Assembly (NCBI GenBank): GCA_040235415.1 | Contig: JBECKR010000078.1 | Coordinates: 1-14,875 of the forward strand | Direction: 5' to 3' | DNA: 14,875 nt | Source: JBECKR01 sp040235415 | GTDB lineage: Bacteria > Acidobacteriota > Polarisedimenticolia > Polarisedimenticolales > Polarisedimenticolaceae | Shown here: positions 1 through 6,125 of the stretch, one piece after another | Numbering within the stretch: the first letter of the stretch is position 1 | Layout: each line of letters opens with the position of its first letter | Notes under the pieces: generated by a model | The model's input: only the letters and a program-made list of their open reading frames with translations | What the model was told of the DNA's origin: nothing | Databases searched by the model: none | Translations under genes and position numbers: made by a program

Positions 1-205
1 GCGCCCGCCGATGCTCCCGCGGCTCCGGCGGCGGCGGGAGAGCGGGTACCACGGGGCACGGGTCGTCCTGGTACACGACCGACCCACCCGGTCCGGGACA
101 GGCGTGGATCTCGTCCTTCTCTTCGGACCACGCGCCGGTGAGACCGAGCGCGAGCACCGGAGGGACGATCCAGAGCAGCGGAGCGGTCGACGGACGCCTC
201 GGCAT
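1..205 (-). CDS. Exported small protein, DUF4124-like, partial (cut by left edge)
   Basis: This reading frame begins with ATG at 205 and stays open for 68 codons to the window edge, so the C-terminus is missing. A ribosome site (GGGAGG) lies just upstream. The first ~27 residues look like a signal peptide: a basic start (MPRRPST), a hydrophobic run (PLLWIVPPVLALGLTGA), then acidic residues. After it comes HACPGPGGSVVYQDDPCP, which resembles the short DUF4124 module (Cys, Gly, V-x-Y-x-D, Pro-Cys) of many proteobacterial-type periplasmic proteins. A proline-rich stretch follows. The gene lies downstream of the universal stress gene on the same strand, with 51 bases and a GC-rich inverted repeat between them. 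The function is unknown, and the DUF4124 link rests on a short stretch only. Confidence 0.6.
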   Translation of the reverse strand, partial: MPRRPSTAPLLWIVPPVLALGLTGAWSEEKDEIHACPGPGGSVVYQDDPCPVVPALPPPPEPREHRRA

Positions 206-228
206 CGGGGCCTCCCGGTTCGAATGTA

Positions 229-268
229 GCCCCGGCCGGGTCGCGGGCAAGGGTCCTCAGGCCGGGGC
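229..268 (-). terminator. GC-rich inverted repeat at the end of the universal stress gene
   Basis: GCCCCGGCC (229-237) and GGCCGGGGC (260-268) form a perfect 9-bp inverted repeat with a 22-base loop. The repeat contains the stop codon of the universal stress gene (257-259). On the minus-strand transcript the stem is not followed by a U tract, so it is not a classical intrinsic terminator. It could be a processing or 3'-protecting hairpin, or chance in GC-rich DNA. Confidence 0.3.
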
Positions 269-676
269 GCGCAGCAGCAGCACGGGGACCTCGAGGTCGT
301 GCTGCACCCGGCTCGCCGTCGCGCCGAGGATGAGGTCGCCGAGCAGGCGATGCCCGTGCGTGCCCATCGCCACGAGATCGCAGCCGTGCTCCCGCACCCA
401 GCCCACGATCTCACGCACCGGGTCTCCCCAGCGGAGCTCCGCGGTCGTCGGAACGCCCCGGGCCTCGAGCGTGCTGCGCGCGGCGTCGAGGAGCGTTCGA
501 CCGGCCGCGACCTCCTCGCCCACGGCGTCGTCGCGATGGAATCGCGCGGGGGGGCCCGTGGCGACGTGCAGCAGGACGACGCGACTCCCGAGGACCGACG
601 CGAGGGCGCCGACGTGCTCGAGGATGACGCCGTCCGCGGAGGAGCCGTCGAGCGGCACGAGGATGGTGTCGTACAT
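257..676 (-). CDS. Universal stress protein, UspA family
   Basis: This is a 139-residue single-domain Usp, the usual length for the family. It starts MYDTILVPLDGSS, the typical first beta strand with the D10-G-S turn. It contains the nucleotide-loop region MGTHGHRLLGDLILGATAS, with glycines at 105, 108 and 118 (G-2x-G-9x-G). The residue after G118 is Ala119 rather than the usual Ser/Thr, with Thr120 one place later, so ATP binding is likely but not certain. The ATG at 676 was chosen because GAGGAGGG precedes it at good spacing. An upstream in-frame start at 742 would overlap mntH and adds an Arg/Ala-rich stretch unlike the family. The gene is 37 bases downstream of mntH and probably shares its transcript. 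The role is cytosolic stress protection of unspecified mechanism. Confidence 0.94.
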   Translation of the reverse strand: MYDTILVPLDGSSADGVILEHVGALASVLGSRVVLLHVATGPPARFHRDDAVGEEVAAGRTLLDAARSTLEARGVPTTAELRWGDPVREIVGWVREHGCDLVAMGTHGHRLLGDLILGATASRVQHDLEVPVLLLRAPA

Positions 677-713
677 CGAAGCCCTCCTCGCGTCCGCTCG
701 CCGGTCGCCCGCT

Positions 714-2108
714 TCAGCCGGCGACGATGTGCCAAGCCGCACGGAGCGAACCCGGTAGCCCCCAAAGGTCCATGGCGGTGATCAGGATAGCGCTGCTCCA
801 ACCCGCGACGAGCAGGAATCGACCTGCCCGCCACTGTCCCATGCGCCTGCGCGAGCCCGTGAACTGCAGGAGCGGGAACATCGCGATCGGCAGCTGCAGA
901 GCGAGCACGACCTGGCTCAGGGTCAGGAGGTCGTTCACGCTGCCGTCGCCCCGGATCCCGATCACGAGCGCCGCGGGCACGATCGCGAGCAACCGGGTCA
1001 CGAGCCGCCGGACCCACGGCGCGAGCTTCCAGCGCATGAAGCCTTCCATGACGACCTGTCCCGCGAGCGTGCCGGTGATCGTGCTGCTCTGTCCGCTCGC
1101 GAGCAGCGCGACGGCGAACAGGACGCTGGCGGCGGCGGTCCCGAGCAGCGGGGCGAGCGTGAGATACGCCATCCGGATCCAGTCGGCGTCCGCGCCGAGC
1201 CGCACCGTCTCCCCGCCGGAAAGCGTGACGGCGCCCGCACCGTGGAACACGATCGCGGCCAGGACCAGGATCGCGGCGTTCACGAAGAACGCGATCGTCA
1301 GGGCGACCGCGGAGTCGAGCGTGTTGAAGCGCAGCGCCGTCCGGATCGAGCGCTCGTCCCTGCGGAGCCTGCGGCTCTGCACGAGGGCGGAGTGCAGGTA
1401 GAGGTTGTGCGGCATGACGGTCGCCCCGATGATCCCGATCGCGACGAACGCCATGCCGGCTTCGGGAAGGCCGGGGGACGCGAGCGCCCGACCCATCGCG
1501 ACGAAGCTGGGGGTGGTCTCCGGAAGCACGAAGATCTCGATGCCGTAGCACGCGCCGATCGTCGCGACCAGGACGAGCACGACCGCCTCGATCATGCGCA
1601 TGCCGAATCGCTGGAGCGCAAGCAGCAGCAAGACGTCGGCCGCGGTGATCGCGACCGCCCAGAGCAGCGGGATCCCGAACAGCAGGTTCAGGGCGACCGC
1701 GCTGCCGAGCACCTCGGCGAGATCGCAGGCGGCGACGGCGAGCTCGGTCAGGAACCAGTTCGGCCATCTCGTCCAGCGCGGGTACCAGTCGCGGCAGCAC
1801 TGCGCGAGGTCCTTCCCGGTCACGACGCCGAGACGCGCCGCGAGAACCTGGAGGAACACCGCCATGAGGCTCGCCGCCGCCACGACCCAGAGCAGCCCGT
1901 AGCGATACTGCGCGCCGGCGGCGAGGTCGGTTCCCCAGTTCCCGGGATCCATGTAGCCGACGCTCACGAGCAGCGCGGGCCCCACGAACGCCCGCCAATT
2001 CCGCCAGAATCCGGCGCGGGCGGCAGGCACCGCGACCGTTGCGTGGAGCCCCTCCAGCGAGTGCCCCGCGACGGAATTGGGCTGGCCATCGTCTATACTT
2101 TGGCTCAT
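714..2108 (-). CDS. mntH: NRAMP-family divalent metal (Mn2+/Fe2+) : H+ symporter MntH
   Basis: This 464-residue inner-membrane protein has about 11 hydrophobic segments, the size expected for bacterial MntH. The first transmembrane segment carries the metal-binding D54-P-G-N motif. The sixth carries A229-T-V-M232-P-H-N, whose Ala and Met contact the metal in known NRAMP structures. The GQSSTITGTLAGQ segment (339-351) is also diagnostic. The protein imports Mn2+, or Fe2+, with protons. I chose the ATG at 2108 because a strong promoter (TTGACA, 17 bp, TATTCT) ends 7 bases upstream. Frames opening at 2144 would lie inside the -35 element. There is no clear Shine-Dalgarno, so the message may be leaderless. 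The first ~30 residues are poorly conserved, and an internal start is possible. A DtxR-type regulator is transcribed divergently, which favours Mn2+ as substrate. Confidence 0.95.
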   Translation of the reverse strand: MSQSIDDGQPNSVAGHSLEGLHATVAVPAARAGFWRNWRAFVGPALLVSVGYMDPGNWGTDLAAGAQYRYGLLWVVAAASLMAVFLQVLAARLGVVTGKDLAQCCRDWYPRWTRWPNWFLTELAVAACDLAEVLGSAVALNLLFGIPLLWAVAITAADVLLLLALQRFGMRMIEAVVLVLVATIGACYGIEIFVLPETTPSFVAMGRALASPGLPEAGMAFVAIGIIGATVMPHNLYLHSALVQSRRLRRDERSIRTALRFNTLDSAVALTIAFFVNAAILVLAAIVFHGAGAVTLSGGETVRLGADADWIRMAYLTLAPLLGTAAASVLFAVALLASGQSSTITGTLAGQVVMEGFMRWKLAPWVRRLVTRLLAIVPAALVIGIRGDGSVNDLLTLSQVVLALQLPIAMFPLLQFTGSRRRMGQWRAGRFLLVAGWSSAILITAMDLWGLPGSLRAAWHIVAG

Positions 2109-2115
2109 CAAAATG

Positions 2116-2144
2116 AGAATAGCGGCCACTGTGGCGATTGTCAA
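2116..2144 (-). promoter_or_regulatory. Sigma70-type promoter of mntH
   Basis: Read on the minus strand, TTGACA (2144-2139), a 17-base spacer and TATTCT (2121-2116) form a near-consensus promoter. The predicted transcript start falls at about 2109, next to the mntH ATG at 2108. Its -35 overlaps the -35 of the divergent regulator promoter, so the two promoters compete for the same bases. Confidence 0.6.
2125..2135. promoter_or_regulatory. Short palindrome inside the mntH promoter spacer
   Basis: GCCAC-T-GTGGC is a perfect 11-bp palindrome lying between the -35 and -10 of the mntH promoter. It is a possible repressor site, but it is short for a DtxR-family operator (about 19 bp) and could be chance. 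Confidence 0.2.
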
Positions 2145-2166
2145 CGCACCCGCCTTCGACTATTCT
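2138..2166 (+). promoter_or_regulatory. Sigma70-type promoter of the DtxR/MntR-family regulator and pirin
   Basis: TTGTCA (2138-2143), a 17-base spacer and TATTCT (2161-2166) face rightward. The predicted start near 2173 gives a leader of about 20 bases containing the regulator's ribosome site AGAGGAG (2183-2189). The element mirrors the mntH promoter exactly about base 2141. A second, less likely -10 (TATACT, 2094-2099) would give a longer leader but lacks a good -35. Confidence 0.55.
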
Positions 2167-2172
2167 TCGAAG
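2154..2172. promoter_or_regulatory. Candidate operator: 19-bp inverted repeat over the regulator's -10
   Basis: CTTCGA (2154-2159) and TCGAAG (2167-2172) flank CTATTCT, giving a 19-bp interrupted palindrome centred on 2163 that covers the -10 of the regulator promoter. The length matches DtxR-family operators, but the sequence is not the classical DtxR/IdeR or MntR box. Autoregulation through this site is an inference. Confidence 0.3.
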
Positions 2173-2193
2173 ACTGCAGCCCAGAGGAGTCCG

Positions 2194-2856
2194 ATGGCGA
2201 GCAGCACCGTCGAGAACTACGTCAAGCGGCTCTACCTCGAGCAGCGCGGCGGTTCCGACTCCCGCGTTCCGATGGGGCGCCTCGCCGCGGCCATGGGCGT
2301 CGTGCCCGGCACCGCGACGTCGATGGTGAAGACGCTGGCGGACTCCGGCCTCGTGGAGTACGAGCCTCGCGGAGGCGTACGGCTGACCGCGACGGGAGAG
2401 CGCCTCGCGCTCCACGTGCTGCGCCGCCACCGCCTGGTCGAGCTGCTCCTCGTCGAGGTTCTCGGTCTCGACTGGGCCGAGGTCCACGACGAGGCGGACG
2501 TCCTGGAGCACGCCATCTCCGACCGCGTGCTCGCGCGTATCGACGTCCTGCTCGGCCACCCGACCTCGGATCCCCACGGCGACCCGATCCCGTCACCCAA
2601 GGGTCGGCTCGAGGAGCCGCCGCGCTCGAGCCTCGCCGATTGCGAGGTCGGGACGCCGCAACGCGTCGCGAGGGTCCTCGATCAGGAGCCGGAGTTCTTG
2701 AGATTCGTGGAGCGCCGTGGGCTCGTTCCCGGCGCGAGCGTCACCGTCGAGGCGCGCGAGCTCGCCGCCGAGGCGGTCCGGATCCGCGTCCCGCGACGTG
2801 ACGACGTCTCGCTCGGACTCGCCGCCGCGGCGAAGATCCTGGTCGAGGCGGTATAG
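2194..2856 (+). CDS. mntR: DtxR/MntR-family metal-dependent transcriptional regulator
   Basis: This 220-residue protein has the full three-part DtxR layout: winged helix-turn-helix (about 1-70), metal-binding and dimerisation helices (about 71-140), and a C-terminal SH3/FeoA-like domain (about 150-220). Residues H79, E83, H98, E105 and H106 coincide with the DtxR metal ligands. The position of DtxR Cys102 is Asp102 here, a carboxylate as in Mn2+-sensing MntR. The N-terminal position that is Met10 in DtxR and Asp8 in MntR is Asn8, and MntR Glu11 is Lys11, so the site is a hybrid. I chose the ATG at 2194 because AGAGGAG precedes it; upstream in-frame starts run into the divergent promoter. The gene lies divergent to mntH, so Mn2+-dependent repression of mntH is the likely role. 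The gene name is inferred from that context. Confidence 0.9.
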   Translation: MASSTVENYVKRLYLEQRGGSDSRVPMGRLAAAMGVVPGTATSMVKTLADSGLVEYEPRGGVRLTATGERLALHVLRRHRLVELLLVEVLGLDWAEVHDEADVLEHAISDRVLARIDVLLGHPTSDPHGDPIPSPKGRLEEPPRSSLADCEVGTPQRVARVLDQEPEFLRFVERRGLVPGASVTVEARELAAEAVRIRVPRRDDVSLGLAAAAKILVEAV

Positions 2857-2893
2857 CGCCGCCGGGCGCGGGCCGCGCCGAGGAGGTCCTCCG

Positions 2894-3805
2894 ATGTCGC
2901 TCCGTCCTACCCGACGCATCGTGAAGTCGAAGCCGACGCTCGAGGGAGCCGGCGTGCATCTCCGGCGCGCGTTCGGCTTCGGTGCGACCGGGGAGTTCGA
3001 CCCGTTCCTGCTGCTCGACGACTTCCGCAACGACGACCCGGAGCGTTACCGCGCCGGCTTCCCGTGGCACCCGCACCGCGGCATCGAGACGATCACCTAC
3101 GTCCTGGCGGGCTCGGTCGAGCACGGCGACAGCCTCGGCAACCGCGGCGCGATCGACGCCGGCGACGTGCAGTGGATGACCGCCGGGAGCGGGATCATCC
3201 ACCAGGAGATGCCGAAGGGCGACCCGAGCGGGCGGATGCACGGGTTTCAGCTTTGGGCCAACCTGCCGTCGCGTCTCAAGATGACCCCTGCCCGATACCA
3301 GGAGGTCAAGTCCGCGGACATTCCCGAGGTCGTGGACGACGACGGCACCCGTGTGCGCGTCGTCTGCGGCGCGATGTGGGGCAAGACGGGGCCGGTCGAC
3401 GGGATCGCCGCCGAGCCGAGCTACCTCGACGTCTTCGTTCCGCCGCGCGTGCGCAAGCGCTTTCCGGTCGAGACCTCGCGCCACGCCTTCGCGTACGTCT
3501 TCGAGGGCGACGGACGGTTCGCCGACGCCTCGGAGCCCCGCCGCGTCGCGACCGAGCCGGTCGGGGACGAGGTCGACGCCGCCCCCGGAGCCGAAGCGGA
3601 CGATCGCTCGCTCGTGCTGTTCGATCGCGGCGACGAGGTCGCGGTCGATGCGGGAGACCGAGGGGTCCGCTTCCTGTTGGTCTCGGGCCGGCCGATCGCC
3701 GAGCCGGTGGCGTGGTACGGACCGATCGTCATGAACACGGCCGAGGAGCTGCGCCGAGCGTTCGCCGAGCTCGAGGCCGGGACGTTCCTGCGGGAGCGCC
3801 GTTGA
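2894..3805 (+). CDS. Pirin family protein (bicupin, possible quercetinase-type activity)
   Basis: This 303-residue bicupin matches pirin length. The N-terminal cupin has the pirin signature FGFGATGEFDPFLLLDDF (27-44), WHPHRGIET with H59 and H61, and GSGIIHQEMP with H103 and E105. These four are the iron ligands in characterised pirins. The C-terminal cupin ends with a WYGPIVMNT segment, typical of the family. Some bacterial pirins have quercetin 2,3-dioxygenase activity and others modulate metabolic enzymes or transcription; the sequence does not say which applies. The ATG at 2894 follows AGGAGG (2881-2886). The Shine-Dalgarno lies in a short self-complementary stretch (GGAG-GTC-CTCC). The gene starts 37 bases after the regulator on the same strand and is probably co-transcribed. 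Its stop is 4 bases from the stop of the converging gene. Confidence 0.95.
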   Translation: MSLRPTRRIVKSKPTLEGAGVHLRRAFGFGATGEFDPFLLLDDFRNDDPERYRAGFPWHPHRGIETITYVLAGSVEHGDSLGNRGAIDAGDVQWMTAGSGIIHQEMPKGDPSGRMHGFQLWANLPSRLKMTPARYQEVKSADIPEVVDDDGTRVRVVCGAMWGKTGPVDGIAAEPSYLDVFVPPRVRKRFPVETSRHAFAYVFEGDGRFADASEPRRVATEPVGDEVDAAPGAEADDRSLVLFDRGDEVAVDAGDRGVRFLLVSGRPIAEPVAWYGPIVMNTAEELRRAFAELEAGTFLRERR

Positions 3806-3809
3806 CGGC

Positions 3810-6023
3810 CTACTCGCAGACGACCGCCGCCGGGTCCTGCGGCAGGTCGCATCCCGGAGTCGCGGTGTCCTCGGGCCGCTCGAGGCCGGCCCCGTCGGTG
3901 CCGTAGGAGCCCTCGCGGATGCCGTCGTTCCCGACGATCACGAAGAACCGGCTTCCCGGCGCGGAGACGAACGCGGCCGACCCGGAGGCGCCGACGCTGC
4001 ACAACGCCCGGTCGTAGCCGTACGACGACACCGCGCCGAGGGGTCCGCTGTAGAGGGTGTGGCCGTTCGCGTCGCACGCCGGCGCGTAGGTCAGGGTGAT
4101 CGTCCCGGTCGCGGCGTCGTAATCCACGACCTTCATCTCGTCGGGGGCGGCCGCCGGGCTCGACGCCTCGCCGGGGGTCCCGGTGGCGCAGTCGGCGACG
4201 CAGTTCGCGGCGGTCTCGCCGCCGTCGCAGAACCCGTCGCCGCAGCACGTCGGCTGGGGCGCCGCCGACGCGCACCGGTATCCGCTCGAGGTGCAGCGGG
4301 CGTCGCCGCAGCCGACCGGAATCGATCCGTCGCCGTCGCCGCAGCAGAAGCGGTTCCCGGGGTTCCCCTTCTGCACGCCGTTGCAGTCCCCGGGACACGA
4401 CAGGCAGTCCTCGCCGATCGCCGGCTCGCACACGCCGTCGCCGCAACCGGGCGTCGAGGCGCGGCAGTCGCCGGGGCAGGACTCGCACGTCTCGCCCCGC
4501 TCGCACGTGCCGTCGCCGTCGCACGTCCGGCAGCGGACCGTCTCCTCGCACTCGTCCGGAACACCGTCGAAGTCGCAGTCCGCGCTCACGCCCGCCGCGA
4601 TGTCCGAAGCGTCGTGCCTGCCGTTTCCGTTGCAGTCGCCGACCCTCAGGAACCAGACGTCCTCCTCGCCGTTGAACGTCGCGGCGTAGGCCAGCGCGGC
4701 ACCGTCGGCGTCGGACACCATGTGGTCGTAGTCCCCCATCTTGTTCTGGTTGGGATAGCCGATACCCGGGTCGAACGGCGGCGTGACGGGCAAGCCGGCG
4801 GACCACGTGTCGCCCGCGTCGGTGGAGTACGCGTAGTACAGCTCGGAGATCCTGCCGGCGGGGTCGATGCGGGTGTCGTTCCACACCACGTCGAGCCTTC
4901 CGTCCGGAGCCACCGACAGCGTCCCGAACCACTGCGACGCGCCGCGGATGCGGTCGTTGACCCTCACGGGCGCCGAAAACGTCGCGCCCCCGTCCGTGCT
5001 GCGGGCCACCATGACGTCCAGGGGATCCCCTCCCGGAGGATCGACGGAGCCGAGGACGTAGACGTTGCCGCGCGTGGCGCCGGCGGAGCGGTCGACCGCG
5101 ACCCACACCTGTCCCATCAGCCCGCCGGGGTTCGCGGGCCCGCCCGTGATCGTCTCGCCGCCGAGATCCAGTCCGGTGACCTGATCGAAGCTCGGCGCCC
5201 GCGACGCGTCCTGCGCGTCCGAGGAGCGCAGCACGAGGTGAGGCTTCGGATAGGCCGTCGACGACAGCCGCGTTCCGACGACGAACACGTCCCCGTCCGG
5301 CCCGACGTCGACGGTGCCCCACTTCGGCTTCGACGGCATGGAGTACGGGCCGTCGAAGGTCGCCGCACCGTCGGTCGATCGAGTGAAGTCGGTGTTCGGC
5401 GGACAGCAGGTGAACTGCGAGTTCCAAATGGCGTAGAGGTGATCGTTCCCCGCGCCGCCGGTCGCGTCCGCGGCGAGCCAGGTCTTGTCGCCGCCGAATG
5501 CCGGCGTCGGCCCGATCCAGGTCACGCCGTTGTCGTGCGAGACGAACATCTCGGCGTTCGTGGTCGAGCTCAGGCTGTAGTAGAAGAACGTGCCCGCCGA
5601 GTCGGCCGCGAGGACCGGGTCGCTGCGGAACTGCCCCGGCTGCAGGACGCCCGGGAACGTCCACGTCTTCCCGCCGTCATGGCTGTAGGCGACTCCGGCC
5701 TGGCGGAAGTTCGAAGTCACGGTGTCGAACTGCCGCCAGCCGATCACGAGGTTGTCCGGATCCGTCGGGTCGATCGCGATCGACGGCTCGTTGGCGGCGT
5801 CTCCCAGGACGTTGTCGCCGGCGGGTCCGACGTTGACCTGCACGCTCGCGAAGCTTCCTCGGACGACGCTCGCGGACGCGGTGTGGGGCTGCTGCGCCCG
5901 CACGACCGGGACCGGCGCGTCGTCCGGCTTCTCCTCGTGGCCGGGGCCGACGTCCGGCGCGGCCGCCACCAGCCAGGAGCACACGAGCAGCGATGCTCCG
6001 ATCGTGATCGATTTGGCGGTCAT
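3810..6023 (-). CDS. Exported Asp-box (sialidase-like) beta-propeller protein with Cys-rich C-terminal repeats
   Basis: This is a 737-residue exported protein. Residues 1-22 form a signal peptide. Residues ~75-460 form a sialidase-type beta-propeller with five Asp boxes: SHDGGKTW (114), SHDNGVTW (162), STDGAATF (216), STDGGATF (342) and STDAGDTW (400). I do not see the arginine triad of true sialidases, so enzymatic activity is doubtful. A Cys/Asp-rich linker beginning DCNGNG (463) resembles dockerin or EF-hand-like loops. It is followed by repeats of CGDG-x-C...GE...C..DC at about 501-520, 527-547 and 593-612. A tail domain (~630-737) contains GNDGIREGSYGTDG and ends VVCE. The ATG at 6023 follows a GGGGGGAG ribosome site. 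Disulfides imply extracytoplasmic folding. It lies convergent with pirin and divergent from senA. The substrate is unknown. Confidence 0.9.
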   Translation of the reverse strand: MTAKSITIGASLLVCSWLVAAAPDVGPGHEEKPDDAPVPVVRAQQPHTASASVVRGSFASVQVNVGPAGDNVLGDAANEPSIAIDPTDPDNLVIGWRQFDTVTSNFRQAGVAYSHDGGKTWTFPGVLQPGQFRSDPVLAADSAGTFFYYSLSSTTNAEMFVSHDNGVTWIGPTPAFGGDKTWLAADATGGAGNDHLYAIWNSQFTCCPPNTDFTRSTDGAATFDGPYSMPSKPKWGTVDVGPDGDVFVVGTRLSSTAYPKPHLVLRSSDAQDASRAPSFDQVTGLDLGGETITGGPANPGGLMGQVWVAVDRSAGATRGNVYVLGSVDPPGGDPLDVMVARSTDGGATFSAPVRVNDRIRGASQWFGTLSVAPDGRLDVVWNDTRIDPAGRISELYYAYSTDAGDTWSAGLPVTPPFDPGIGYPNQNKMGDYDHMVSDADGAALAYAATFNGEEDVWFLRVGDCNGNGRHDASDIAAGVSADCDFDGVPDECEETVRCRTCDGDGTCERGETCESCPGDCRASTPGCGDGVCEPAIGEDCLSCPGDCNGVQKGNPGNRFCCGDGDGSIPVGCGDARCTSSGYRCASAAPQPTCCGDGFCDGGETAANCVADCATGTPGEASSPAAAPDEMKVVDYDAATGTITLTYAPACDANGHTLYSGPLGAVSSYGYDRALCSVGASGSAAFVSAPGSRFFVIVGNDGIREGSYGTDGAGLERPEDTATPGCDLPQDPAAVVCE

Positions 6024-6110
6024 GGGCTCCCCCCCCATGTCAACGAATCCCGAAGGATATACGTGGGTCCGCAGCATTCGACCAGCAGGTTCGGTTCCGT
6101 TCGTTCGCGC

Positions 6111-6116
6111 TATGAT
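6111..6116 (+). promoter_or_regulatory. Candidate -10 element of the senAB transcript
   Basis: TATGAT lies 9 bases before the senA ATG, inside a 102-base divergent intergenic region. No clear -35 is visible at 16-18 bases. The surrounding 17-mer (6107-6123) matches 15 of 17 bases around the start of the right-edge gene (14768-14784), which supports a shared promoter element. The transcript would have a leader of only 0-4 bases. Confidence 0.35.
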
Positions 6117-6125
6117 CGGGACGAG

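Noticed and set aside
11..758. Rightward open frames at the left edge
   Set aside because: They are antisense to the universal stress gene and to a frame with a signal peptide and DUF4124-like segment; their composition is low-complexity.
1242..2801. A 519-codon rightward open frame across mntH and the regulator
   Set aside because: It is antisense to mntH and out of frame with the regulator, and its composition is typical of high-GC shadow frames.
3421..5664. A 747-codon leftward open frame overlapping the pirin and sialidase-like genes
   Set aside because: It is a frame-shifted shadow: Arg/Gly-rich, with no domain, and it conflicts with two well-supported genes.
4059..6125. A long rightward open frame running in front of senA, opposite the sialidase-like gene
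   Set aside because: It is an antisense shadow of a GC-rich gene. The protein on the other strand has a signal peptide, Asp boxes and Cys repeats, while this one is low-complexity Arg/Ala/Val. Only the part from 6126 matches a family.
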